This document shows, in pieces, positions 34,348-45,291 of a DNA stretch of 64,000 bases; positions within the stretch are counted from its first letter, which is position 1, and each line of letters starts with the position of its first letter. The translations under genes were made by a program, and so were the position numbers. This DNA comes from Bradyrhizobium sp. 186. Its GTDB lineage: Bacteria; Pseudomonadota; Alphaproteobacteria; Rhizobiales; Xanthobacteraceae. The notes under the pieces are model-generated. The model searched no databases. It had not been told where the DNA came from and was given only the letters and a program-made list of their open reading frames with translations. The stretch lies in assembly GCF_023101685.1 (NCBI RefSeq), contig NZ_CP082164.1:6696001-6760000 (forward strand), written 5' to 3'.

Positions 34348-34725
34348 CTAATTTGATTTGCAGGGCCAAGCTGCTCGGAAAGCTTCGATTGCTAGGACAG
34401 TAGAAAGTTCTTGGAGCCTTTCAGGGTGGGCATCGAGAAAAGCCACGAAAACCTTACCGGCTTGCTGGAATGTAACGGCCCCCGGCACACAAAAACGAAT
34501 TTTCGGCGGAAGGTGGCTGCCAATCGCAGCGAGTGTCCGCGTCATCCCAGCGCAATCGCCTATAAAAAGAGCGTCGTCAGTTGAGATCGGCTGCTTGAAC
34601 ATGGCGTAGCGCCGACACGACTCTAAAACCTCATTTCCCGAAAAGCTAACGGGCTCTGCTCGCGTGCTTTGCGCAGCAGCTACCACACCGAACACCAGCA
34701 GGGCGGGCAGGATCTTATTGGTCAA
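34348..34725 (-). CDS. Rap1a/Tai-like periplasmic protein
   Basis: 125 residues. A signal peptide (MTNKILPALLVFGVVAAAQS, then TRAEP) precedes a Cys-rich domain: ESCRRY, FIGDCAGMTRTL, RFCVPGAVTFQQAGKVFVAF and LDAHPERLQELSTVLAIEAF ending in AWPC. Four spaced cysteines with the C-x-P and terminal WPC pattern match the Rap1a/Tai family, some members of which are immunity proteins to type VI amidase effectors. No effector gene is adjacent. Start ATG 34725. Confidence 0.72.
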   Translation of the reverse strand: MTNKILPALLVFGVVAAAQSTRAEPVSFSGNEVLESCRRYAMFKQPISTDDALFIGDCAGMTRTLAAIGSHLPPKIRFCVPGAVTFQQAGKVFVAFLDAHPERLQELSTVLAIEAFRAAWPCKSN

Positions 34726-35379
34726 GGATTCGCCATCCGTTGATCGTAGCGCGACCGTCCCACCCGCCGCCAGCCTTCACCGCCATCCACAGGACTTGAT
34801 AGGAGTTCATATAATTTTCTCGCGGCCGGACCGTCACCGGATCGCGACACAAATGTAGACACAGCGCCGTCAGCACATTGATATGTCTAGGCTTTTTTGG
34901 CCAGCACTCTCCCTGCGCAGTGGTTGAAACGGTTTATGTCGTGAGCTCCCCGGGGAGTCGAACCCAATTGCCCCCGTCGCCTTGCGGATGGCTGATGCGC
35001 GCGCCCGGTTGGGCCGATGCACCACCACAAGACTTGGCGCCAGATTCGGGCGCCAGGACCGCACGATTTTGCCGTACGCAGGCCGCACCGGTCGTGTTCG
35101 CGACGCTTTCGCTCACGGTTGCCCGCCCTGCGAAGCTATTCGCGCCAGTGCTGCTTGCGTCCACCGCCGTCCGGCCCGCGTGTCGTGACGATCGCGATAC
35201 GCCCCTCTTCCTTGGGCCGGAGTGAGGCGAAATATACGCAATTCCGAATTTCGGTAAAGTGGAATATTTTCGCCGGCGCGTATCGACCTACGGCTCGCGT
35301 GTTTTGCCCGTCACGCAACGCAAGGGATTGTAGATGCGGTAACGGGCGGCCGGCCCGTTACCGCATCTACGATCTATGA
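34726..35379. other. Gene-free stretch of decayed repeat
   Basis: No credible gene. The segment from about 35050 to 35290 resembles the same dispersed non-coding repeat fragments as 9060-9290. A T-arm-like GAGTCGAACCC at about 34953 does not fold into a tRNA. Confidence 0.4.
35330..35370. repeat. Perfect 18-base inverted repeat
   Basis: GTAGATGCGGTAACGGGC (35330-35347) is the exact reverse complement of 35353-35370 across a five-base spacer. It stands just past the stop of the LysR fragment and could be its old terminator or an insertion scar. Confidence 0.65.
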
Positions 35380-35683
35380 TCACCCCGCCAGCCGCTCGAT
35401 CACGATATCGAGCAGCGCGCGCAAGCGCGCGAGGCGCCGCAGATCGCGGTGATAGCCGACGAAGGTGTCGCGGCCTGGCGGCGTCGCTCCGATGTCGAGC
35501 GCGACCAGCCGGCGATCGCGGTCGCCGAGCGGACGCGGCAGCACGGCTAGTCCGCCGCCTCCCGCGGAGAGCTCGGCCTGCGCCTGCCTGTTGTTGCTGC
35601 GAGAAGCGACTTCCGCATTCGGTTAGACATCGATCGCGGGCTCTTCGCGGTGCACGCGCAGATGCGGGTGCCGCTAGTCCTCG
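35380..35683 (-). pseudogene. 3' fragment of a LysR-family regulator
   Basis: The minus frame to the stop at 35380 ends ...GDRDRRLVALDIGATPPGRD, TFVGYHRDLRRLARLRALLD, IVIERLAG, the usual C-terminus of a LysR substrate domain. There is no HTH and no start upstream. The overlapping 35674-35868 gene marks where the original sequence was replaced. Confidence 0.55.
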
Positions 35684-35868
35684 CTGGAGGCTGCGGAGCG
35701 GTTGCGCAGATAGGCCTGCGACAACAGAAAGAACAATGCGCGCTCGCCATGGTATTTGGCGGACGGACGGCTGCGCTCGAACCCGTCCGCAAATATCTTG
35801 CCGGACTGGTCGCACACCTGCCACCGCCAGCCGAACCGTTTGCGCCTGGTGAGGATCACTTCGAACAT
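35674..35868 (-). CDS. Small hypothetical protein (MFEVILTR type)
   Basis: 64 residues from ATG 35868: MFEVILTRRKRFGWRWQVCD, then QSGKIFADGFERSRPSAKYH and GERALFFLLSQAYLRN. The W-x-W-x-V-x-D-x-x-G-x-x core with a basic helix is a small, widespread Bradyrhizobium type of unknown role. Alternative upstream starts give unlike N-termini. Confidence 0.6.
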   Translation of the reverse strand: MFEVILTRRKRFGWRWQVCDQSGKIFADGFERSRPSAKYHGERALFFLLSQAYLRNRSAASSED

Positions 35869-36191
35869 GCCGACGGGCTTGGCCCCCTGCTCCTTGCCGG
35901 TCTCGCAGGCATACAAGCCTGCTCCGGCCTCCCCCACTAGACGGATGCCCGACATATAGCGCAGCGGCACTGAAAGAGAACAAAATTGATTGTCGGAAAT
36001 ACGTATCTTGCACCGGTTCTGACGAAGTCGCGACGCTTTGGGAATAAGCCCCTGCTGCGGGTGTTTCACTAAACCTCTCGGCGCAGCTTGGTAGCGCTGA
36101 CATACGTATTCAGATCAGAACACAAGAACGAGGACGCCCGGTAAGCGAATGCTCACTGGGCGTCAGACGCTGAATTTTGCAATGCCGAGCT
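35869..36191. other. Gene-free stretch downstream of the aldo/keto reductase
   Basis: Nothing recognisable: no gene, no strong hairpin. Short minus-strand frames cover it but have no ribosome sites. Confidence 0.4.
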
Positions 36192-37196
<1,005 letters not shown>

Positions 37197-37261
37197 TCAC
37201 GTTCGATGCGGAATTTAGGCCGCGCGCCAGCCTGCGGTTAGGTGATAAAACCGGCATGAAC

Positions 37262-37280
37262 TCATGATCCGGATTCATGA
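37262..37280. promoter_or_regulatory. LysR-type site between aldo/keto reductase and lysR
   Basis: TCATGATCCGGATTCATGA is a near-palindrome of TCATGA half-sites separated by seven bases, immediately before the lysR start codon (37281). It suits autoregulation and control of the divergent reductase gene. Inferred from position. Confidence 0.45.
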
Positions 37281-38174
<894 letters not shown>

Positions 38175-38206
38175 CCGACCTCCAGACCCGTCATGCCCGG
38201 GACAGG

Positions 38207-38240
38207 TCTACTTTGCATGGGGTTGTTTTCGATTTTTTTG
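38207..38240 (+). repeat. Dispersed 34-base repeat, copy A
   Basis: Begins TCTACTTTGCATGGGGTTGT and runs into a T-rich tail. The reverse complement of 46735-46768 matches it at 33 of 34 bases. It follows the LysR stop and could act as a terminator for it. Confidence 0.7.
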
Positions 38241-38247
38241 CGGCGCC

Positions 38248-39318
38248 TCAGCGCGCGACGACTTCGACTTCGCCGTCGACGCCGTTCACGACATTGAAGC
38301 CGCGCTCGTAGACCTTGCCCTCGTTCTTGGCGATGGCGCGGTATTCGCCTTCGGAGAGCACGACGCGCGGGAAGGCGCCGATCGATTCCTTGATGACGTC
38401 GCCGCCCGGGGTCAGCACCGACCAGGCGGTGTTGGCGAGCGCCTCGCCGCCCTTGTCGCTGACGAGCTTGAGCGTGATGACGGCGGCGCGGTGGGTGATG
38501 GTGACGTCGGTGAGCTTGCCGGCCTGGACGCGGATGTCGGAGCGCACCACCGAATTGGCGTCGCCGTAGTTGGAGATGATGTAGTAGGTGCCTTCCGGCA
38601 GTAGCACGACGTCGCCAGCCGCAACGTTCGGCACCAACGAGGCGCGCTCTCCGGACTCGAACTGGCTGCCCTTGTAGATCGCGAACGAAATCTGGTTCAG
38701 CGGAATGCGGCTGGTGCCGACACGGCCTTCGATGCGCAAGCCCCCGGCCGGCAGCACGAAGGACTCGCGGTCGGTCTCTGCCTTCAGGCTGACGGTCCGC
38801 ACCGCGCTGACAAGGCCGAAGGCGACGTGCACGACGTAATTGCCGGGCGGCAGCACGATGCTGGGCGTGGCGTTGCGGTCCTCGCGGATCAGCTTGAAGG
38901 TGCCGTTCTCGTCGGGACGATCGGCAAACACCCGCCAGACCAGGCCGCTGGTGATCGCAGGGGAGTCCTTGCCGTATTTCGCGGTCAGCGACAGCACGGC
39001 CTGTCCGGGCACGGCCGCATTGAGCGGCGCGGCCGACGGCACGGTGGTCAGCGCCGGCGGAATGGTGGGCGAAGCCGGCTGCATCAGGGTCGGCGGCAGA
39101 CTCGGGGGTGCAGCGCCCGGCCCAGAGGGCGGCGCCAGGCTGACGGCGCCACCGGGGTCGGGCACCGAAGCCGGCGGCACCGGCGGCGGACGATCGGAGA
39201 AAAGCTGCGCCTGGGCGGCGCCTGGGCCGAGGGTAATGAGGCACGCAGCAAGGATCAGCGCCGGCAGCAGCCAACCGCTGCGCCGCCATCTGATGATGCC
39301 GTCACCCCCGCTAATCAT
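38248..39318 (-). CDS. Exported Pro-rich protein with beta domains
   Basis: 356 residues. A basic start and hydrophobic segment (SGWLLPALILAACLITLGPG, then AAQAQ) form a signal peptide with cleavage near AQA. A proline-rich linker (SLAPPSGPGAAPPSLPPTLM) precedes repeated beta segments with similar endings: PPGNYVVHVAFG, PEGTYYIISNYG and SEGEYRAIAKNEG, three carboxypeptidase-regulatory-like modules. Probably periplasmic and envelope-related; no enzyme motif. Confidence 0.75.
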   Translation of the reverse strand: MISGGDGIIRWRRSGWLLPALILAACLITLGPGAAQAQLFSDRPPPVPPASVPDPGGAVSLAPPSGPGAAPPSLPPTLMQPASPTIPPALTTVPSAAPLNAAVPGQAVLSLTAKYGKDSPAITSGLVWRVFADRPDENGTFKLIREDRNATPSIVLPPGNYVVHVAFGLVSAVRTVSLKAETDRESFVLPAGGLRIEGRVGTSRIPLNQISFAIYKGSQFESGERASLVPNVAAGDVVLLPEGTYYIISNYGDANSVVRSDIRVQAGKLTDVTITHRAAVITLKLVSDKGGEALANTAWSVLTPGGDVIKESIGAFPRVVLSEGEYRAIAKNEGKVYERGFNVVNGVDGEVEVVAR

Positions 39319-39555
39319 GTCACCTGCTTTTCACTGAAAACGCGGCAAATTCAAGCCTCAGGAGCCCCAAGAAATACGTCATTTGGAACCCGGTTGACGC
39401 CTGCGTGATTAGTCCGCAGGCAGCTGTCATCGCCATACTCCTGCCCCGAGCCCTTTCCAAAGCGGCATAAACCATGCTTCGCCCTGGTTCTGGTAGAGAG
39501 CAAGTCCGGTGCCTAGTCTGATGATTGGGGCTGGCCCCGGCGTAGGAGAGTTTCG

Positions 39556-40587
39556 GTGCTGGACATTTTGAAGGGTCGGAGCGCAAACGGCTCCAACGGC
39601 GAGAAGATCGGCCTCGGCAGCATCCGCCGGCCGGTTATCGGCCTGGCACTCGGGGGCGGCGCGGCCCGCGGCTTTGCCCACATCGGCATCCTGAGGACCC
39701 TGCTCGCCAACGGCATCGTGCCTGATGTCGTGGTCGGCACCTCGATCGGCGCCGTGGTCGGCGGCGCCTATGCGGCCGGCCAGCTCGATACGCTGGAAGA
39801 TTGGGGTCGCAGCCTGCAAGGGGTGCGCAACATCCTCGGCTATCTCGACATCCGCCTCAACGGCTCCGGCCTGATTGGCGGCGAGAAGCTCGCGACCCGG
39901 CTGGAGGAGTCGATCGGCCGGACCCTGATCGAGGACCTTCCGGTGAAATTCGCCGCCGTCGCGACCGAGGTCCGCACCGGCCATGAGATCTGGCTGACGC
40001 GCGGCCGCGTGGTCGACGCGGTGCGCGCCTCCTATGCGCTGCCCGGCATCTTCTCTCCCGTCCTGATCGGCGACCGCTGGCTGGTGGACGGCGCGCTGGT
40101 GAATCCGGTGCCGGTTTCGGCCGCGCGGGCGCTCGGAGCCGAAATCGTCATCGCCGCAAATCTTTCCAGCGATATCTTCACCTATTCCACGACGGTCTAT
40201 TCGCACGGCGCGAGTCCCGAACCGGTCGTCCCTGTGTCGGAAGTTACGACGGCAAAACGGCGCTTTCCGAGATTCTTCTCGGTGGAGAAGACCGTGAAGC
40301 GCGAGTTCTTCGGCGGCGGCGGCGCGCGTCCCGGCATTTCATCGGTGATGGTGGACGCCTTCAACATCATGCAGGACCGTATCACCCGCGCCCGCCTCGC
40401 CGGCGATCCGCCGGACCTGCTGATCACGCCGCGCGTCGGCCAGTTCGGCTGGTTCGACTTCCACCGCGCCGACGACCTCATCGGGTTCGGCACCCGCGCC
40501 GCCGAGCGCGCGTTGGATTCGATTCAGGAAGCGATCCACGTACTGGCGCCGCCGCCCGAGGGCACCGCGCCGAAAGCGCAAGAGTGA
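39556..40587 (+). CDS. Patatin-like phospholipase (RssA/NTE family)
   Basis: 343 residues. GGGAARGFAHIG is the oxyanion glycine loop, GTSIGAVVGGAYAAG holds the nucleophile serine, and DGALVNPVPV has the dyad aspartate. No signal peptide, so cytoplasmic or membrane-associated lipid acylhydrolase. Start GTG 39556 behind GGAG. It is followed immediately by the convergent CBS gene. Intact. Confidence 0.93.
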   Translation: MLDILKGRSANGSNGEKIGLGSIRRPVIGLALGGGAARGFAHIGILRTLLANGIVPDVVVGTSIGAVVGGAYAAGQLDTLEDWGRSLQGVRNILGYLDIRLNGSGLIGGEKLATRLEESIGRTLIEDLPVKFAAVATEVRTGHEIWLTRGRVVDAVRASYALPGIFSPVLIGDRWLVDGALVNPVPVSAARALGAEIVIAANLSSDIFTYSTTVYSHGASPEPVVPVSEVTTAKRRFPRFFSVEKTVKREFFGGGGARPGISSVMVDAFNIMQDRITRARLAGDPPDLLITPRVGQFGWFDFHRADDLIGFGTRAAERALDSIQEAIHVLAPPPEGTAPKAQE

Positions 40588-40593
40588 GGCCGA

Positions 40594-41022
40594 TCAGGCC
40601 GTCTTGATGTAGTCGCGCAGGGCTTCCTGCTCGGTCTCGTATTCCTGGACGCGGCGCTTGACGATGTCGCCGATCGAGATGAGGCCGACCACCTTGCCGT
40701 TGTCGGTCACCGGCAGATGGCGGAACTTGCCGGTGGTCATTATCTCCATGAGTTCGGCAACCGTATCGGTCTCCTTGCAGGTCACGACCTTGCGGGTCAT
40801 GATCTGGCTCACGGACTCCTCCAGCGCGCCGGCGCCACGCTCGCCGATCACGCGCACGATGTCGCGCTCCGACAGGATGCCCTCGAGCCGGCTCTGGTCC
40901 ATCACCAGCACCGCGCCGATCTTCTTCTCGCCGAGCAGTTTGACCGCGGCGGCCAGCTTGGCGTCGGGCTCGACGCTCATGATCTGGTGGCCCTTGGTGT
41001 TGAGAATGGAACGTACCGTCAT
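40594..41022 (-). CDS. CBS-domain pair protein
   Basis: 142 residues consisting of two CBS domains (HQIMSVEPDAKLAAAVKLLG, KIGAVLVMDQSRLEGILSER and ESVSQIMTRKVVTCKETDTV, HLPVTDNGKVVGLISIGDIV). Binds adenosyl ligands; usually a regulatory stand-alone unit. Start ATG 41022 with AGGGAGG upstream, replacing the longer frame to 41085. Convergent to the phospholipase gene. Confidence 0.9.
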   Translation of the reverse strand: MTVRSILNTKGHQIMSVEPDAKLAAAVKLLGEKKIGAVLVMDQSRLEGILSERDIVRVIGERGAGALEESVSQIMTRKVVTCKETDTVAELMEIMTTGKFRHLPVTDNGKVVGLISIGDIVKRRVQEYETEQEALRDYIKTA

Positions 41023-41209
41023 TGTCGCCTCCCTGAATCGGGCCCGTCCGCCTTTCGCGGTTCGGGCTTGTTCGCGAGTCTTCAACTAACAGTTTCGGCG
41101 CCGGTTTCACGCTCAGGCGCTTGTCGAAGCGTCGCCGCTAGCGGCTTGCAGCTTCGAGCATTCTTCACGGGAATGATGGATGAAATCGGGCCGCGCCGCA
41201 AGCGCCGCT

Positions 41210-42016
41210 TCAAATACGGTTTGAAATGTCCTGTGATGACGCATCCGCAGCATCGCTTCGCACACGCGGCACGGGATCGAACAGCGCGAACAGCAACAGG
41301 CCGGCGAAGAAGCCGCCGATATGCGCCTGCCAGGCCACGCTGGTGGTTTCGGGGTCGATCCCGAGGGCGCCAATACCGAAGATGATGTTGACGCCGAACC
41401 ACACCGCGAGGAAGCCGACTACCCGCCCGTCGCGCACCGCCCGCGACAGCGGCAGCGCCGGAACCTTTGCCGCAGTCTCGGCGTCCGAACGGCTGAACGA
41501 CAGGAAGCTGCCGCGCACGAAGGCGAACCGTATCGCCGCCGCCATCGCGCCCGACACCGAGGCTGAGGCGCCGATCATCGGCGCCACCGCGTGCTCATGG
41601 GTGAGGAGATGGGCGAGCGCGCCGGCCGCTGCCGTCACCGCGAGAAAGAGGAAGAACCGTATCGCGCCGAAGCGCCGCGCCAACGCGCTGCCGAACGGCA
41701 ACAGCCACAGCACGTTGAAGCCGAGATGGGTCAGGTTGGCGTGCAGCAGCGAATAGGTGACGAAGGTCCAGACCTTGGCGCCGGTGCCGCCCGGGATCTG
41801 CAAATTGAGCAGCGAGGAATCGTAGCGCTTCGGGATGAAGCCCAAGACGTCGATGGTCCAATTCTCCAGTTCCGGCGGCAGCAGGATCCGCAGATGGATC
41901 ACCGCCAACAGGACGATATAGGCGGTCAACGCCGCCGGCAGCGTCAGGATCGGCTCGCGCGGAGCCTCCTCGACGACGGCCGGTGCATCCGGCGGGGGGT
42001 TCGGTGGGGAATCCAA
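41210..42016 (-). CDS. Rhomboid family intramembrane serine protease
   Basis: About 268 residues, six membrane segments. Catalytic serine in MIGASASVSGAMAAAIRFAF (GASAS form), histidine in AWQAHIGGFFAGLLLFALF, and the HANLTHLGFNVLWLLPFGSA loop with the conserved H-x-x-x-N pair. The long frame to 42259 lacks an ATG in the right place; a TTG at 42014-42016 (DSPPNPPPD) is the most likely start. Cleaves membrane proteins; targets unknown. Immediate neighbours are unrelated. Confidence 0.85.
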   Translation of the reverse strand: MDSPPNPPPDAPAVVEEAPREPILTLPAALTAYIVLLAVIHLRILLPPELENWTIDVLGFIPKRYDSSLLNLQIPGGTGAKVWTFVTYSLLHANLTHLGFNVLWLLPFGSALARRFGAIRFFLFLAVTAAAGALAHLLTHEHAVAPMIGASASVSGAMAAAIRFAFVRGSFLSFSRSDAETAAKVPALPLSRAVRDGRVVGFLAVWFGVNIIFGIGALGIDPETTSVAWQAHIGGFFAGLLLFALFDPVPRVRSDAADASSQDISNRI

Positions 42017-42457
42017 GGGGGCTTCGCTTTCAGGCGCGATCAGAGCGGCAGGCTTGGAGATAGTCGCCTTTGCCCACCCTCTGCAAGTGCACAAAAGGAA
42101 AAGGGAGGGCTCTGGGAAAGCCCTCCCTGTCCGTGTCGGCCTTCCGGCACCCGGAGGAATAAGGAGTATCCCCACCCCTCCCCGCGGCCAGTGACCAAAC
42201 TGCCAGGCCTCGCCGAGAACCTGGATAAAAGCGGCGAGGCTTGCGACCGCGGTCACCATAGCAGGGGCGCGGCGGACGCAAAACGCATAGTTAATTTAAC
42301 GTTAACGACGCAAAGGCGGCGCCAACTGGTCCGAAAACGCCCCGGCGGCATGGACGCTGCAAATCCCCTCCTGCACAACAACCAAAGGGATCGCGGGTGC
42401 ACTGAAGCGGGACAGGTCTGTCCCACGAGGTTGCGCCCCCGGGGTAAGCGTTCAGTC
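42017..42457. other. Intergenic stretch with a strong hairpin
   Basis: AGGGAGGGCT (42104-42113) pairs with AGCCCTCCCT at about 42119-42128. Further on, no gene is recognisable; the minus frame running through is an extension of the rhomboid gene. Confidence 0.45.
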
Positions 42458-43012
42458 ATGAAACATAAGTCGAGCCGCGAGTTCTTCACGTATTGGGACA
42501 GGAAACGCGGCACCGCGCGAGCACCTGATAGGGCCGACATCGACCCGGCCGCCGTCCGCGGCCTGCTCGGCGACATCTTCGTGCTATCCTGCGAACCCAA
42601 ATTCGGCTTTCCGTTTCGCGTCGCCGGCACGCGCGTCTGCGCGCTTGCCGGGCTCGACCTCAAAGACCAAAGCTTTGCGGCGCTGTTCACCGAAGCCAGC
42701 CGCCGCGAGATCGAGGAGATCACCACCATCGTCGCCGACGAGACGCTCGGCGCCATCGCCGGCCTCACCGCTGCGCGCGAGGACGGTAGCAAGTCGCATC
42801 TCGAACTGTTGCTGCTGCCCTTCAACGCCCGCCCGCACACGCCTGTCAGCGTCACCGGCGTACTCGCTCCGTTCGACGACGAATGCGGCGCGCTCGGTGC
42901 GTTCACCCTCACCTCCTGGCGCTATCTGCACCAGCCGGAAAAACTGTTGCCACGCACGATCCGCAAATTGCAGATCGCACGCGGGCTGATGGTGTATGAG
43001 GGGTTGAGGTAG
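42458..43012 (+). CDS. PAS domain (PAS_5/DUF1457) protein
   Basis: 184 residues: FFTYWDRKRGTARAPDRADI opens the domain, DIFVLSCEPKFGFPFRVAGT and GLDLKDQSFAALFTEASRRE follow, ending ...KLQIARGLMVYEGLR. The order and length fit PAS_5 proteins found in alphaproteobacteria, of unknown signal. Start ATG 42458. A fragment of this gene's 3' end appears again at 45190-45217. Confidence 0.85.
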   Translation: MKHKSSREFFTYWDRKRGTARAPDRADIDPAAVRGLLGDIFVLSCEPKFGFPFRVAGTRVCALAGLDLKDQSFAALFTEASRREIEEITTIVADETLGAIAGLTAAREDGSKSHLELLLLPFNARPHTPVSVTGVLAPFDDECGALGAFTLTSWRYLHQPEKLLPRTIRKLQIARGLMVYEGLR

Positions 43013-43229
43013 GAGTAACCCTCGTGTCAGGGCGCGCAGCGTTTGCAAACCGCCCGATCTTCATCGCAGTCAGACGCGCCGGCCCATGCAGGCTTGCGAT
43101 CCGTGATTGGAACCTTACGTGTTGAGGCGCGTTTATGCGTTTGCCGTGGCAAGCGTCTGCGCGGCAAAGCGGCTCGGCCGGACAAGATGCGTTTGCTAGC
43201 CACCGGGCCTCCGTCGAGGGAAGATTCCC

Positions 43230-44021
43230 GTGATGGAGCACGCGACCAGAGTTGGTAATCGCTTGTTAGCTGCGTTACCGCCGGCCGATTTCGCTTTGCT
43301 TGCACCGTATTTGCGGAAAGTACCCCTCCAGCACGACGTAGTACTCGTTCGATCGGGCGACCGGATCGAACACCTCTACTTCCCCTGCAGCGGCGCGATC
43401 GCCCTCATCATGGAGTTGCCGAACGGACAGACGGCCGCAACCGCCGTGATCGGCAACGAGGGCGCCGTCGGCCTTATGTCGGCGCTCGGCCCCGGCCGGT
43501 CACCCATGACTGCGGTTGTCCGCGTGGCCGGGACCGCACTGCAGATCTCGCCTGCGCGATTTCACGCGGCGCTCGAACGCAGTCCCGCCCTCGCAAATGC
43601 GGTTCAGCTTCTTACCAGGGCGCTGCTGACGCAATTCCAGCACGTCGCTGCCTGCAACGCGCTGCACTCCGTCGAAGCCCGCTTAGCCCGCTGGCTGCTT
43701 CACATTCACGATCGGACGAATGGCGGTGACGTGCTACCCTTGACGCAGGAAACGTTGTCGCAATTGCTCGGCGTCCGACGCACCACGGTCACGCACGTCG
43801 TGAGTGCACTTCGAACATCAAGGGCCGTGAAATCCAGTCGGCGCGGCCAACTCGAGATCGACAGGCGGCGGCTCGAGGGCCTCGCATGCGAATGCTACAA
43901 GGTGATGAGCCGCAAGATCAATCGGATCGTTTCGCAGGATGCCGTGAGGGTCCTTCACGCCGCGTCGACGCCGGACGACCGCCTGCCCCCGGAATTCCCG
44001 TTGGCCAAGACCGTTTCGTAG
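43230..44021 (+). CDS. Crp/Fnr family transcriptional regulator
   Basis: 263 residues with GTG start at 43230 (ATG at 43233 alternative). NRLLAALPPADFALLAPYLR, then HLYFPCSGAIALIMELPNGQ and GNEGAVGLMSALG form the beta-roll; LPLTQETLSQLLGVRRTTVT and SSRRGQLEIDRRRLE form the HTH. Its closest relative in the window is the regulator at 23909-24664. The 3' end overlaps the convergent 44182 gene. Confidence 0.9.
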   Translation: MMEHATRVGNRLLAALPPADFALLAPYLRKVPLQHDVVLVRSGDRIEHLYFPCSGAIALIMELPNGQTAATAVIGNEGAVGLMSALGPGRSPMTAVVRVAGTALQISPARFHAALERSPALANAVQLLTRALLTQFQHVAACNALHSVEARLARWLLHIHDRTNGGDVLPLTQETLSQLLGVRRTTVTHVVSALRTSRAVKSSRRGQLEIDRRRLEGLACECYKVMSRKINRIVSQDAVRVLHAASTPDDRLPPEFPLAKTVS

Positions 44022-44182
44022 ACCCAGGCCTCTCTGGCGAACCACTCGTGCGTAGCCGCGCATATCCTGCAATAGGTGCGCGAAAAAAAGACTGCACTGC
44101 ATCGGAACCTTTCGCGATCCGTCTCGATGCCCGTCGGAATGGAGCTTCCCGTTTCGGGGCACTTGATCATCACCATACCCAT
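43955..44182 (-). CDS. Small Cys-containing conserved-type protein
   Basis: 75 residues: MGMVMIKCPETGSSIPTGIE, TDRERFRCSAVFFSRTYCRI, CAATHEWFAREAWVYETVL. IKCPETG plus YCRIC gives a possible zinc site, a common small Bradyrhizobium type. GGAGGAAATC precedes the ATG at 44182. The last part overlaps the Crp/Fnr gene by 67 bases, so the original stop was probably nearer 44020. Confidence 0.65.
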   Translation of the reverse strand: MGMVMIKCPETGSSIPTGIETDRERFRCSAVFFSRTYCRICAATHEWFAREAWVYETVLANGNSGGRRSSGVDAA

Positions 44183-44299
44183 CCTGATTTCCTCCAGCTT
44201 GGCATCACCTCACAGCGAGGGATGGCCGCCACCGGCTGGACGGCGTCTCTTCTCGCGAAGACGCTCGTCCAGCCGATCCACGTGGCCAGTAGCTTCGAT

Positions 44300-44785
44300 T
44301 CAAGCAGCCCTATGCAGAACCCGGTTGAAGCTGTTCTTGATCGGCTCGGCCGTCTCACTCGCGACCTTCTGGGCCAGATCCCAAAGCTCCCGGTTCTGGG
44401 CGGAAGCCGCTTCAAAGGTCTTGCGGCCGTGAGCGGAGGAGAGGTTCACGAGGTCCGCAAACGACCTCGCGTCTGCAAGCTGGGAGAGGAATTCCAGCGC
44501 GGAGCTGGTATTGGCGTTGGATATTTCGATGACCTTCGTGCCGTAATCGGCGGCACGCTTGGCATTGGTCGAACAGGCGTCGCAGAGAGCTTCGGTGATC
44601 TCCTCGGAAGTCGTCTTCATCTGCTCGAAATTTGCCTTGGCCCGTGTGGCGGCCGGCGCGGCGAGATCGCCGAAGATCGCCTGGATGTTGAAAAACGGTA
44701 CGTCGAATTTGAAGTTTGCATTTCCGTTCGCCGTCCCATTCAGCGGAGCGGCATTCGTCTCGGCTTTCACATTAACATCACTCAC
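44300..44785 (-). CDS. Phasin family protein
   Basis: 161 residues. Helical, polar and free of Trp-rich motifs except ELWDLAQKVASETAEPIKNS; middle: NFEQMKTTSEEITEALCDAC and NANTSSALEFLSQLADARSF. Coats polyhydroxyalkanoate granules in this family. GTG start at 44785 with AAAGGATG upstream; an Asn-rich N-terminus. Confidence 0.85.
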   Translation of the reverse strand: MSDVNVKAETNAAPLNGTANGNANFKFDVPFFNIQAIFGDLAAPAATRAKANFEQMKTTSEEITEALCDACSTNAKRAADYGTKVIEISNANTSSALEFLSQLADARSFADLVNLSSAHGRKTFEAASAQNRELWDLAQKVASETAEPIKNSFNRVLHRAA

Positions 44786-45291
44786 GGGCTTTCATCCTTT
44801 CAAGCGAAACTAGATAATGGATTGAAGACTCCCCGACGCGTCCAGGTGCTTACTGCACCGGGACACCAGTGCCCCTATTTTCACGATGGTGGGATGCTGC
44901 TGCGGATATGCAGCTCTCGCCCCCTGCCGGAGCCAACTATGACCGACGAAGGTCGAAGCTTCGGTTCGCTTTCGGACTCTCAATTTGAATTAATTCGAAT
45001 CTTGCGATGAAGCGGCGCAGAGAGAATCCTGCGTCTTTAAAGTTGCTGCAATTGCATGCGCCAACTTGAGATCAGCACCGGCGAGCTATTCAGAGGCTCG
45101 ATCCCGGAGCCGTTTGAGCCGGAATGTTCTGCCGCTTGCGCAACCGGCAGGTCGGCCTGCAACGGTCCCTGTGCGACAAATTGGCCGGTCGCTCGCGGGC
45201 TGATGGTGTATGAGGGGGCTGCGGTAGTTCTCGTTTCGACGTGAGCGAGCGCCGCGATCTCGATGCGGCCTCTCACCTGGACGAAACGACC
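44786..45291. other. Gene-poor stretch with a chimeric gene scrap
   Basis: No complete gene. 45146-45189 resembles the coding strand of 47224-47267 (lipoprotein repeat encoding CNGPCATNWPV), and 45190-45217 repeats the 3' end of the PAS gene (ARGLMVYEG). The two scraps are joined directly. Confidence 0.6.

Noticed and set aside
34930..35060. tRNA-like T-arm motif (GAGTCGAACCC on the + strand)
   Set aside because: The flanking sequence does not form acceptor, D and anticodon stems, and no CCA-compatible end is seen.
41591..42457. Long + frame extending the PAS gene upstream
   Set aside because: Runs antisense through the rhomboid gene; the ATG at 42458 starts the family-like sequence.
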